Shown: positions 1-8,331 of the stretch, piece after piece | How the letters are laid out: each line of letters begins with the position of its first letter | Numbering within the stretch: position 1 is the stretch's first letter | NCBI GenBank assembly: GCA_900552245.1 | Contig: URYY01000009.1 | Location: 1 to 29,475 of the forward strand | DNA from: an uncultured Opitutales bacterium | GTDB lineage: Bacteria; Verrucomicrobiota; Verrucomicrobiia; Opitutales; Intestinicryptomonadaceae | Direction: 5' to 3' | DNA: 29,475 bases | Position numbers and translations under genes: made by a program | Notes under the pieces: generated by a model | What the model saw: only the letters and a program-made list of their open reading frames with translations | What the model was told of the DNA's origin: nothing | Databases searched by the model: none

Positions 1-261
1 ATGAAAGACAAATCTAAAAAATCAACCTATTCCACAACCTTTGGTATTGACCCATGTATTTCTTGCTAGCTCTTTTTTAGCTGCCAATAAGCAAGCTAGC
101 CGCAGCGCGAAAATTGCTGCCGTATTCAGCTTCAGGACATATCACATATTGCCTTGCGCATACGGAAAACAAAACCAAAAAATCAGCCTATCCCACAAGC
201 GTTGATGCTTAGCCAAACAAAAAAACAGCGACTTTCACTCGGAAAATCGCCGTTTAAATTT
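1..261. other. Intergenic region with an imperfect direct repeat
   Basis: I see no convincing gene here. The one visible structure is a 22-base direct repeat at 16-37 and 177-198 that differs at two positions and begins with a run of six A. There are also two GCTAGC palindromes at 65-70 and 95-100. A 22-codon reading frame opens at position 1 and stops at 69, but nothing supports it as a gene. Confidence 0.4.
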
Positions 262-337
262 TGGTGGGCCGGGTGGGGATTGAACCCACGACCAAACGAT
301 TATGAGTCGTCTGCTCTGACCGCTGAGCTACCAGCCC
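262..337 (-). tRNA. tRNA with anticodon CAU (Ile2-type more likely than elongator Met)
   Basis: Read on the minus strand this folds into a complete 76-base cloverleaf with an encoded CCA end (262-264). The acceptor stem is GGGCTGG/CCGGCCC with one U-G pair. The D-stem is GCTC/GAGC with an 8-base loop, the anticodon stem GACGA/TCGTT carries loop CTCATAA (anticodon CAU), and the T-arm is GTGGG/CCCAC. The short D-loop, a C4-G69 pair and the sequence around the anticodon resemble tRNA-Ile2, whose C34 is converted to lysidine by TilS to read AUA. Elongator methionine tRNA has the same loop, so identity is not settled. It is not an initiator: the anticodon stem lacks three consecutive G-C pairs. 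Confidence 0.93.
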
Positions 338-744
338 GTAAAAAGAAATGTAAAACTGCACTATCTTATTTTATTTTGCAAGCAAATTATTTAAAAAATG
401 AAAAAATTTTTAAAGGTGAACGTTTTTTATTCCTTTGCAAGAGCTGTGCATAGTTTGGAATATCAGTGGATTTTGTTGCATGAAAGTTTCTTACTTATCG
501 CTTGGCTATTGTTGCGTTCTGCAAAAAAGACTTGAAAAGTTTTAAAAAAAGGTTTTGTCTACTGTTCTGTGTTAAAGACAAAACACTGTATTCTTCGCGT
601 GGTTGCGATTTTTTCGCAGGGGGGTAGGTGTCTTGAGTTTGGTTTCTTTAGATGGCGGAATGGAGGGCAGTCTGATTTTTCCGAACTTGCACGGAGTGCT
701 GCCACGGCGCAAATATTTTAAAAAGATAAAAACTGGAATAAAAT
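338..744. other. AT-rich spacer upstream of the oxidoreductase operon, with one dyad
   Basis: No coding region is supported. The clearest structure is an inverted repeat, GTTTTGTCT at 552-560 and AGACAAAAC at 576-584, with a 15-base loop. It lies about 160 bases before the oxidoreductase start and lacks a following T-run, so it is more likely an operator or leader hairpin than a terminator. I found no clear sigma-70 promoter pair. Confidence 0.35.
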
Positions 745-2091
745 ATGGACAGGAGAAAATTCATAAAGGGGGCGTCGCTTGCAATAGCTATGCCTTTAAT
801 ATACAAGGGCTCGCTGTTTGCCCGCGGCAATACCGCGCCGAATAGCAGGTGCAATCTGGCTGTTATTGGTGTGGGCAAGATGGCTGACGGCCACTTAAAC
901 GGGCTTACCGATTTGCCCTACTGCCGCGTCACGGCCCTGTGCGATGTTGACGATAAGAGGCTGAAGTTCTGGTCAAACAAAATAAATGAAAAGTACACGG
1001 CCAAGGGGTGGGCTTTTGACAAGCCTAAGTGCTGCAAGGATTTTCGCGAGGTGCTCGCCGATCCTTCAATAGATGCAGTTTACATAACAACACCCGACCA
1101 CTGGCATGCAATAATTTCTATAATGGCAGCCCGCGCAGGCAAGGCAATTTATTGCGAAAAGCCAATGACATTCAGTGTTGAAGAGGCGCGCAAGGTAACA
1201 GAGGAAGTTAAAAAGGCCGGCGTAGTGTTCCAAGTTGGCTCTCAGCAACGTTCCGACGAGGGCTTCCGCAGGGCGGCCCAGCTTGCCAGAAACGGTCATC
1301 TCGGCGAAATAAAAGAGGTATGGGCGCGACTGAATTACGGCTTGGCATCAACCCGCAACTGGGAATATGAGGATGTTCCAGATGGCGTCGATTGGGATAT
1401 GTGGTGCGGACCGGCTCCGTACAATCCGTACTCCAAGCACCTCTTGCCCATGCTCAGCGACTCTGAAAATCCGTACAACGAGCACGGATTCCCGGCGTGG
1501 CGCGACCACCTCGACTACGGAAATTCAAATCAGGCGGACTTTGGCGCCCACCACTACGATATTGGCCTTTGGGGCTTGGGTCTGGACGGCAAGGGGCCGA
1601 AGGAGATTATCGTTTCCGACAAGGGCGATTTGCCGGGGCTTAAGAATTCCCGCCAATACATGTATTTGGCCGACGGCCCGCAGGGCAACGAGGTTAAGAT
1701 AATAAAGGGCAATCAGCCCGACGTTCCCTTTGACTACGCCGTGACATTTGTCGGCACAGAGGGCATAGTTGCCGCCGATAGAGGTGCAAAGTTCTGGGCG
1801 AATAAAAATACGCTAAACGACTTGAAGATTGCAGACGAAGACATAGTCTACCAGAAGTCTGCAAACAATAGCCATCGCGACAATTTCTTCAGCGCCGTAT
1901 TTACCGGTTCTCCCGTAGTTGCGCCTGTTGAGGGCGGCAGGTCTTCGGCTGAGATTTCTATTATCGGCAATATTGCTTATCGCTTGGGCCGCTCTCTCAA
2001 GTGGGATTGGAAGAGCGGAAAGTTCATTGGCGACGACGAGGCAAATCAGTTCTTGAGCCGTCCGAATCGCGGCGAGTGGGCGCTAATATAA
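745..2091 (+). CDS. Exported Gfo/Idh/MocA-family oxidoreductase
   Basis: This 448-residue NAD(P)-dependent dehydrogenase probably oxidises or epimerises a sugar or glycoside. The N-terminus has a Tat-type signal (MDRRKFIKG, then a hydrophobic stretch to about residue 27), so the folded enzyme is probably exported with its cofactor. The Rossmann fold starts with GVGKMA at 42-47, the family motif CEKP is at 137-140, and GAHHYDI at 267-273 fits the catalytic histidine region. Length matches the signal-bearing Gfo/Idh/MocA group common in Verrucomicrobiota and Planctomycetes. It is first in a same-strand cluster with two ThuA-domain genes 24 and 33 bases apart. A dehydrogenase next to ThuA proteins recalls rhizobial ThuAB and gut 3-keto-glycoside pathways, which suggests C3 oxidation of a glycoside; that substrate is inferred. 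The Shine-Dalgarno site is weak. Confidence 0.9.
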   Translation: MDRRKFIKGASLAIAMPLIYKGSLFARGNTAPNSRCNLAVIGVGKMADGHLNGLTDLPYCRVTALCDVDDKRLKFWSNKINEKYTAKGWAFDKPKCCKDFREVLADPSIDAVYITTPDHWHAIISIMAARAGKAIYCEKPMTFSVEEARKVTEEVKKAGVVFQVGSQQRSDEGFRRAAQLARNGHLGEIKEVWARLNYGLASTRNWEYEDVPDGVDWDMWCGPAPYNPYSKHLLPMLSDSENPYNEHGFPAWRDHLDYGNSNQADFGAHHYDIGLWGLGLDGKGPKEIIVSDKGDLPGLKNSRQYMYLADGPQGNEVKIIKGNQPDVPFDYAVTFVGTEGIVAADRGAKFWANKNTLNDLKIADEDIVYQKSANNSHRDNFFSAVFTGSPVVAPVEGGRSSAEISIIGNIAYRLGRSLKWDWKSGKFIGDDEANQFLSRPNRGEWALI

Positions 2092-2115
2092 ACAGTATAT
2101 CGGAGATTTAGATTT

Positions 2116-3213
2116 ATGAAAAAAACATTGATGTTTGCATTTGCATTTGCCGCGGCCTCTAGCTTTGTATTTGCAGCTGGAAAGACTGCAGAGCGCAAGC
2201 TTACTCTAGCCCAGACTGACGACACTCCGTACCTAATGGGCAACGGCAAGCCTTGGAAGGACAAAATTCTAACGGAGGAGCAGTTGAAGATGACAGCTGA
2301 GGCTGCCCCGGAACTAACTAAGTACGGCCGCTACATAAAGAAGCGCTCCTTCTTGGTTTGGGACAGGACCGACGGCTTCAGACACACGGAGGGCATTCCC
2401 GCATTCCGCGCACTTTTTGACGTTTTGGTAGAGCGCTCAAAGGGCAGGTGGACCGTTAAGTATTCGGAAGACGTAAAGGACTTTGAGGCGGAGAACTTAA
2501 AGAAGTACGACTGCGTTATAATAAATAACTGCACTGGGCGCTTCTTTGTATCGCCAAAGAAGATAAGAGACGCCATGACGCCCGAAGAGCGCAGGCAAGA
2601 CGATGTCGACAATATCAAGTATCGCGACAATCTGATTGAATACGTAAGAAACGGCGGCGGCATAATGGGTATGCATGCAGCTTGCGACGCCATGGATTGC
2701 AAAGACAGCTCCAACAAAGAGGAGAAGTATCCGGCATATCCCGTAATGATGGGCGGTCGCTTTGCAGGGCACCCGTGGGGGGCCGGCAATTCCGCAGTTA
2801 CGGTTTTGGTTGAAGACAAGAAGAATCCGCTAGTTATGGGCTTGTGGCCCGAGGGCGAATTTAAGATTCAGGACGAGATTTACACGTTCATAGAGCAGTA
2901 CGGCTACGACCGCAAGAAGCAGCGCGTGTTGCTTTCGCTGGATTTTGACCGCAGCCCCAAGGACGGCGGAGAAGACCCCATGAAGCACACGAGCCGCAAG
3001 AATAAGGACTTTGGCCTCACATGGATAAAGAAGTACGGCAAGGGGCGCATATTCTACGGAGCTTTCGGCCACAGGTTGGATGTTTACTGGCGCAATCCGA
3101 AGATCTGCGAGATGTACTTGCGCGGCATACTTTTTGCGACCGGCGATTTGAAGCTCAGGAACGTAGAGCTGTATCCCATAGTTGACGGAAAGATAATAAA
3201 TCCGTCTGAATAG
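2116..3213 (+). CDS. Secreted ThuA-domain protein
   Basis: This 365-residue protein has a Sec signal peptide (positive MKK start, alanine/phenylalanine-rich core, likely cleavage after FVFA near residue 20). The rest is one ThuA-like domain of the class-I glutamine amidotransferase fold. Visible signature pieces are WDRTDGFRH, NGGGIMGMHAA, GHPWGAGN, QDEIYTF and a C-terminal GRIFYGAFGH block. ThuA proteins work with Gfo/Idh/MocA dehydrogenases in 3-keto-disaccharide metabolism, though their exact reaction is poorly defined. A GGAGA ribosome-binding site at 2102-2106 supports the start. The next gene encodes a longer paralogue sharing the same motifs, so the pair looks like a duplication. Confidence 0.88.
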   Translation: MKKTLMFAFAFAAASSFVFAAGKTAERKLTLAQTDDTPYLMGNGKPWKDKILTEEQLKMTAEAAPELTKYGRYIKKRSFLVWDRTDGFRHTEGIPAFRALFDVLVERSKGRWTVKYSEDVKDFEAENLKKYDCVIINNCTGRFFVSPKKIRDAMTPEERRQDDVDNIKYRDNLIEYVRNGGGIMGMHAACDAMDCKDSSNKEEKYPAYPVMMGGRFAGHPWGAGNSAVTVLVEDKKNPLVMGLWPEGEFKIQDEIYTFIEQYGYDRKKQRVLLSLDFDRSPKDGGEDPMKHTSRKNKDFGLTWIKKYGKGRIFYGAFGHRLDVYWRNPKICEMYLRGILFATGDLKLRNVELYPIVDGKIINPSE

Positions 3214-3246
3214 TAAAAAAACACAAAAAAAATTTAGGAATACTAT

Positions 3247-6200
3247 ATGAAGAAACTATTTTACCTGACTTTGGGAGCGGTATTTCTCGCATCGGTAGCC
3301 GGCGCGAGAAATCAGCCGACTGACGACCCGATGACGCCCGAGCAGCTAAAGATGACGGCAGAGGCCGCTCCGAAAAAGCTCGCTGTAAAGCCCAAGAAGC
3401 AGCGCAATATCTTGGTTTACTACAATACGGACGGCTATCGCCACAATGAGGGCATAGTTGCCTCGAATGCGCTGCTAGCTGAGTTTGAAAAAATTTCAAA
3501 GGGCGCGTACAAGATGACTTTTTCGATGGATCCCGCCTCGCTTTCCGCGGAAAACTTGAAGAAGTACGATTGCGTTGTTCTGAATAACAGCACGGGAAAT
3601 TTCTTTAGAACTTGCAACTTTACCCGCGAAAACTGGAGCGGCGAGCAAAAGAAGGCCGACGAGCAGCGCGCAAAGCAGCTCTACGCCGACTTCATGGACT
3701 GGGTGAAAAACGGTGGCGGCGTGATGGCTATACACGCAGCTACCGACGCTATGCGCGGTTCCGAGTATGTGGATATGATAGGCGGCATATTTGCAGGGCA
3801 CCCGTGGGGTGCTGGCAACGCTCCGGTAACGATGGTTGTTGAGGACGTTAAAAATCCCGTAGTCAAGGGGATTTTCGACAACGACGAGTTTGTCGTGCAG
3901 GACGAAATTTACACCTTTGAAGACAAGCCCGGCTTTGACCGCGAAAAGCAGCGCGTTTTGGTCTCATTGGACTTTGACCGCAGCCCCAAGGACGGCGGGC
4001 GCGATCCGATGTTGGATACAAAGCGCACGATAAAGGATTTCGGCACAAGTTGGATTAAAAATTACGAGAAGGGCCGCATATTTTACGGTGGATTTGGGCA
4101 CAGGCGCGACGTGTTCTGGCGCAATCCAAAGATTTGCGAGCTTTACCTAAGGGGGCTGCAGTTTGCTTGCGGAGATCTGGCTGCAGACGCAACTCCATTG
4201 GGCAATGAAATGATAGCAAAAGTTCAGGCCCGCTCTTCCGTAAACGGCATAAAGAGCTTGCGCGAGACAGATTTTAACAAGAATACCGATATGCTTGAAA
4301 AGGTGTTCTTTAGGGCATACAAAGCCGCTACTGAGTCCGACGAAATCGCATCTGAAATTGAAAAGCTTTGCGTAGGCGAACTGCAGCAGAAGCAGGGCAC
4401 ATTGCGGTATCAGAAGCTGATGTCGGAGCTCTTGCAGGTAACGGGTGCAAATTCGACTGCAAAGCAGGTCGGCGAGATTATCTTGCGCGATATGAATGAG
4501 CCAAAGGCTCGCTATTATGTGGAGAGCCTATTTATATCGCTAGTTCGCTCTTCCGATCCCAACGCAAAGGCCGTTTTGAAGGGGCTTATGCAGAAGGGCA
4601 ACGATTTTATAAAGCGCGACGCCGTTACGGCCTTGGGCTACATAAAGGACAATACTAGCGTTTCGGCCATATCTGGGTTGATTAAGGACAGCGATTTGCG
4701 CATGGCTTTTTGCGCGGCAAATGCTCTTGCCAGAATGGAGACCCCGCAGGCTTACGCGAAGCTTTGCGATGCTTACAAGTCGGTAAAGAATCCGGTCTTA
4801 AAGCAGGAGATTGCGCTACTTATGCTCTCCAGCAAGCTCGCCACGGCTGACTTGGCTTCAAAGCTATTGGCTGACAAAGACTCCGCTAAGTCGGTCCGCA
4901 CGCTCGCGGCAATAGTTTTGCTAAAGAACGGCAAGGACTTTTCGGGCGATGTTTACTTTGACGATGTTGCAAAATTCCTCGGCATGAATAAGGATGTCAA
5001 GATACCCTCTATGGAGCTATCAAAGTTGCAGGAGGCCGACAAAGCGGAAATGATTTACGCGCTTGCAAACCGCGGCGAGGGGTACGAGCAGATTATTGCT
5101 ACCGTCCCGCAGACGGCGGATACGGCACTTGCAGTTACTTATGCAGTATCGAAATTCGGCAAGGCTGAAGATTTGCCAAAGGTTGCGGCATTTGCCGAAA
5201 TGTACGATAACTCGAAGATGCGCGAGGCTGCGTTTGTGGTGGCTTCCATAACATCCAAGGACAAGCTAAAGACTTTGGGCGATTTGTCTGCAAACTTGCA
5301 GGGCAAGCCGCGCGAATTAATCGTTGAAGCCATGACTAACTTGGATTCTTCGGCGAGCGTAGATTACTTGTTTAACACCGTAAAGACGGCAAAGACTGCC
5401 GAGGAAAAGCAGGCGGCTCTAAAGACGCTCGAGAATGCCGTCGTAAAGAACACCGAGGTTTTCGTGAGAGCCTCGAAGCTCTTGGGCAGCGCTCCTGCCG
5501 ATTTGAAGCGCCCAATAATGGCCTTGATGGTAGCATGCTCCCGCAGGGATTGCGATGCTGAAATGGTTGCGGCAGCGCAGGCTTTGTTTGACGCGGCGGC
5601 TCCGGCTCAGAAGGCTTCATTCTTGCGCTTTGCCACGGCAAACGGCGCGGATGCCGGCGTGCAGATGTGCATAAAGGCGTACAAGGCTGGGCTAAAAAAT
5701 CAGGCTTTGGCGGAACTTGCAAAGTGGGAAAATCCGAGCGCTTTAGCCCCCATGAAGGAGCTTGCAGATTCCATTAAAAATCCGGCGGAAAAGAAAGCTG
5801 TGCAGAAGGCTATGGTTGCCGTGATTTCCAAGTCCGGTGCGCTTGACGATCCCGCTGCAGACTACATCGTTGAGAGCGCCGTCGATAAGAAGGATTCCAA
5901 GCTTGTCGAGAAAATGCGCCGCTTAAATCTAAAGAACTTCCAGCTCCAGAAGGTCGGCGGCGGCATTATCGCCACGGCTTTCAAGACATCCGACTTGAAG
6001 AACGCCTTTGACGGCAATATGAACTCCCGCTGGACTTCCGGAATGAACCGCAGCAAGGGGCAGTGGATACAGTTTGAGTTGCCGAAGGTGCGTCTAATCG
6101 ACGGAATCGTGCTCAGGTTGGGCTCTTCTAAGGGCGACGGAGTTGTGGAGCCGAAGGTGTTTGTCGGCGAGACCATGGAGGACTTTGACGAAGTTGAAAT

Positions 6201-6747
6201 CAAATTCTCCAAGGATCCTGAAGACAATAGCGACGTAATAAGCTTTAAAAAGCCCATTAAGGCGAAGCTCGTGCGCATAGAAAATGGCGGCGAAAAGGGC
6301 GGCTGGTGGTCTATTCACGAGATAGAGCTGATAGACGATCCCTCGACTTTCAAGAATCTAAAGCCCATGGGCAAGGGCATATCGGCCGGTTCCGACAGGA
6401 ATGAAAACGGTTTGAAGAACGCCTTTGACGGCAACGTAGACTCTCGCTGGTCAACCGAGGGCAATCGCGAGCCCGGCCAGTGGTTTATGATTGGTTTTGA
6501 CAAGGTCCGCAAGGTTTCCGGCGTAACCTTAAACTTGGGGCAGTCTACGGGCGACAGAATCCTTCAGCCAAAGGTATTTGCCGGCGAGACCATCGAGACA
6601 ATGAAGCCCGTGGCGTTCAAATACGCAAAGGGCAGGAAGGCCGACGAATTTACTTTTGAAACTCCGCTAAATGTGAAGTACATACGCTTTGTAAACGGGG
6701 CTGAGAGCGGCGGTTTCTGGTCCATACACGAAGTGGAAGTAAAGTAA
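3247..6747 (+). CDS. Secreted ThuA-HEAT-repeat-discoidin multidomain protein
   Basis: This 1166-residue protein starts with a signal peptide (MKKLFYLTLGAVFLASVAGA). Residues from about 50 to 310 form a ThuA domain closely similar to the preceding gene product (GHPWGAGN, QDEIYTF, LDFDRSPKDGG, GGFGHRRDVFWRNPKICELYLRG split by short variations). The middle, about 330-890, is alpha-helical and alanine/lysine-rich with HEAT-like repeats. Two F5/8-type-C (discoidin-like) modules follow at about 900-1030 and 1043-1166; they are duplicates of each other (LKNAFDGN, SRW, GQW, WWSIHE/FWSIHE). Such modules bind carbohydrate, so the ThuA activity may be tethered to a polysaccharide. The start has AGGAA at 3236-3240. 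The gene is followed by a strong terminator and closes the operon. Confidence 0.87.
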   Translation: MKKLFYLTLGAVFLASVAGARNQPTDDPMTPEQLKMTAEAAPKKLAVKPKKQRNILVYYNTDGYRHNEGIVASNALLAEFEKISKGAYKMTFSMDPASLSAENLKKYDCVVLNNSTGNFFRTCNFTRENWSGEQKKADEQRAKQLYADFMDWVKNGGGVMAIHAATDAMRGSEYVDMIGGIFAGHPWGAGNAPVTMVVEDVKNPVVKGIFDNDEFVVQDEIYTFEDKPGFDREKQRVLVSLDFDRSPKDGGRDPMLDTKRTIKDFGTSWIKNYEKGRIFYGGFGHRRDVFWRNPKICELYLRGLQFACGDLAADATPLGNEMIAKVQARSSVNGIKSLRETDFNKNTDMLEKVFFRAYKAATESDEIASEIEKLCVGELQQKQGTLRYQKLMSELLQVTGANSTAKQVGEIILRDMNEPKARYYVESLFISLVRSSDPNAKAVLKGLMQKGNDFIKRDAVTALGYIKDNTSVSAISGLIKDSDLRMAFCAANALARMETPQAYAKLCDAYKSVKNPVLKQEIALLMLSSKLATADLASKLLADKDSAKSVRTLAAIVLLKNGKDFSGDVYFDDVAKFLGMNKDVKIPSMELSKLQEADKAEMIYALANRGEGYEQIIATVPQTADTALAVTYAVSKFGKAEDLPKVAAFAEMYDNSKMREAAFVVASITSKDKLKTLGDLSANLQGKPRELIVEAMTNLDSSASVDYLFNTVKTAKTAEEKQAALKTLENAVVKNTEVFVRASKLLGSAPADLKRPIMALMVACSRRDCDAEMVAAAQALFDAAAPAQKASFLRFATANGADAGVQMCIKAYKAGLKNQALAELAKWENPSALAPMKELADSIKNPAEKKAVQKAMVAVISKSGALDDPAADYIVESAVDKKDSKLVEKMRRLNLKNFQLQKVGGGIIATAFKTSDLKNAFDGNMNSRWTSGMNRSKGQWIQFELPKVRLIDGIVLRLGSSKGDGVVEPKVFVGETMEDFDEVEIKFSKDPEDNSDVISFKKPIKAKLVRIENGGEKGGWWSIHEIELIDDPSTFKNLKPMGKGISAGSDRNENGLKNAFDGNVDSRWSTEGNREPGQWFMIGFDKVRKVSGVTLNLGQSTGDRILQPKVFAGETIETMKPVAFKYAKGRKADEFTFETPLNVKYIRFVNGAESGGFWSIHEVEVK

Positions 6748-6766
6748 GTTTTTTAACTTGATCTAG

Positions 6767-6801
6767 GCCCTCCGCGCTCGTTTTGCGCGGGGGGCTTTTT
6801 T
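6767..6801 (+). terminator. Rho-independent terminator of the ThuA operon
   Basis: An 11-base-pair GC-rich stem (GCCCTCCGCGC at 6767-6777 and GCGCGGGGGGC at 6785-6795, one G-T pair) with a 7-base loop is followed by six T. It begins 20 bases after the stop codon of the multidomain gene. Confidence 0.9.
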
Positions 6802-7133
6802 ATGAAAAGGGCTTGATTCTTTACTTTGCAAGCGGCTTTGAGAGCTTCAAATTTGTAGGTTTTATGAATTTTTGCGCAGGCTGTGGTTTTTTAGAAAAAT
6901 TCCCTTGTATTTCAAAACAAAATTCTTAGCGTATAGTATAATTACAAAGCGGACGCACGAAGCGCGACGCAAGTTTCATAGAGGATTCGCTCACTGGAGT
7001 GAATCAAGCGAGTTTTCCTTTCGGGTGCTTGTTTTTAGGGGCTTACGGCCCAGAGATTCAAGAGTTTTCCCGAGCGAAATTTCATCAGCCTCGGCTCCGG
7101 TATAAATATAGAATTGAATTAAGAACTATTCAT
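6802..7133. other. Long structured leader/spacer upstream of sucC
   Basis: No gene is supported in these 332 bases. A sigma-70-like -10 hexamer TATAAT lies at 6937-6942, without a good -35. About 40 bases downstream a hairpin has 9-pair arms (GATTCGCTC 6984-6992, GAGTGAATC 6997-7005, one G-T pair) and a tight ACTG loop. A smaller GGGC/GCCC hairpin follows near 7038-7051. If transcription starts just after the -10, sucC has a leader of roughly 185 bases, long enough for a regulatory RNA. No known riboswitch class was recognised. Confidence 0.4.
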
Positions 7134-8321
7134 ATGAATATTCACGAATATCAGGCAAAAGAGTTGTTTGCGAATTTTGGCGTTGCCGTGCCGGCGGGCG
7201 TGGCATGCTCAAATCCCGCCGATTTTGAAAAAGCGATAGAGTCGATAAAGGGCGACGTCGTTGTGGTTAAAAGCCAGATACACGCAGGCGGCCGAGGCAA
7301 GGGCACTTTCGCGGACGGCTACAAGGGCGGCGTTCACGTTGTAAAGAGGGTCGAGGCCTTGGACGTTGCAAACAAAATGTTTAACAATGTCCTTATAACA
7401 AAGCAGACGGGCGAGGCCGGCAAGCAGGTGCGCACCATCTACTTTACCGAGGCAAGCACAATTAAAAAAGAGTATTACCTCGCGATACTTATGGATAGAT
7501 CCAGCGGCAAAGACGCCGTCATAGCCTCCACCGAGGGCGGCATGGATATAGAAAAGGTTGCCGAGGAGACTCCGGATAAAATTTTCAAGGTTCTGATAAA
7601 TCCGGAAACCGGAATACAGAGCTTTCAGATTCGCAAGTTGGCTTTCGCACTTGGCTTTGGCGAAAAGGCTTTGATGAAGCAGTTTACAGTTTTGCTAAAG
7701 GGCCTGTACAAGCTCTACGCTTCCAAGGATTGCTCAATGGTTGAGGTCAACCCCTTGGTTCTGACAGAGGAAGACCAAATTGTGGCGCTCGACGCAAAGG
7801 TGGCCTTTGACGACAACGCGCTATTCCGCCACCCCGACATCGTCGCCTACCGCGACTTAAACGAGGAGAATCCGCTTGAGATAGAGGCCTCTAAGTACGG
7901 TCTAAACTATATAAAGCTCGACGGCAATATCGCCTGCATGGTAAACGGCGCGGGGCTTGCGATGGCCACTATGGACATCATAAAGTACTACGGCGGCAAT
8001 CCCGCAAACTTCTTGGATGTTGGCGGTGGAGCTACCGAGGAGGCCATCACTGCGGCATTTAAGATTCTCCTAAGCGATGCCGGCACAAAGGGCATCTTGA
8101 TAAACATCTTTGGCGGAATTATGCGCTGCGATATAATAGCAGCCGGCGTTGTTGCCGCCGTAAAGAACGTGGGCGGACTTTCTATTCCCCTAGTCGTTCG
8201 CTTGGAAGGGACAAATGTTGACGAGGGCAAGAAGATCCTCAATGAAAGCGGCATAAATCTGGTCACCGCCGACAATCTCGACGATGCAGCTCAGAAAATC
8301 GTAAAAATCGTAACAAAGTAA
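7134..8321 (+). CDS. sucC: Succinyl-CoA synthetase (ADP/GDP-forming) beta subunit
   Basis: The ATP-grasp subunit of succinyl-CoA synthetase converts succinyl-CoA, phosphate and NDP to succinate, CoA and NTP in the TCA cycle. The protein is 395 residues, close to the 388 of E. coli SucC. It begins with the family signature MNIHEYQAKELF, carries the nucleotide-binding IHAGGRGKG at 49-57, and shows FLDVGGGA and NIFGGIMRCD in the C-terminal domain. The reading frame is open back to 6999, but the ATG at 7134 is chosen because the conserved N-terminus starts exactly there. sucD follows after 10 bases, as expected for an alpha2beta2 enzyme. Confidence 0.97.
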   Translation: MNIHEYQAKELFANFGVAVPAGVACSNPADFEKAIESIKGDVVVVKSQIHAGGRGKGTFADGYKGGVHVVKRVEALDVANKMFNNVLITKQTGEAGKQVRTIYFTEASTIKKEYYLAILMDRSSGKDAVIASTEGGMDIEKVAEETPDKIFKVLINPETGIQSFQIRKLAFALGFGEKALMKQFTVLLKGLYKLYASKDCSMVEVNPLVLTEEDQIVALDAKVAFDDNALFRHPDIVAYRDLNEENPLEIEASKYGLNYIKLDGNIACMVNGAGLAMATMDIIKYYGGNPANFLDVGGGATEEAITAAFKILLSDAGTKGILINIFGGIMRCDIIAAGVVAAVKNVGGLSIPLVVRLEGTNVDEGKKILNESGINLVTADNLDDAAQKIVKIVTK

Positions 8322-8331
8322 GTTTTTTAAT

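Noticed and set aside
1..69. Short 22-codon reading frame starting at the first base
   Set aside because: Too short, no ribosome-binding context visible, no recognisable motif, and part of the direct-repeat region.
154..453. Plus-strand reading frame of 99 residues
   Set aside because: It runs through the antisense of the tRNA gene and has no recognisable protein features.
5372..5722. Minus-strand frame inside the ThuA-HEAT gene, proline/arginine-rich
   Set aside because: It is an antisense shadow of the biased codon pattern of the real gene, with no family resemblance.
6999..7133. N-terminal extension of sucC by 45 codons
   Set aside because: SucC proteins start at the MNIHEYQAK motif encoded from 7134; the extension covers the structured leader hairpin.
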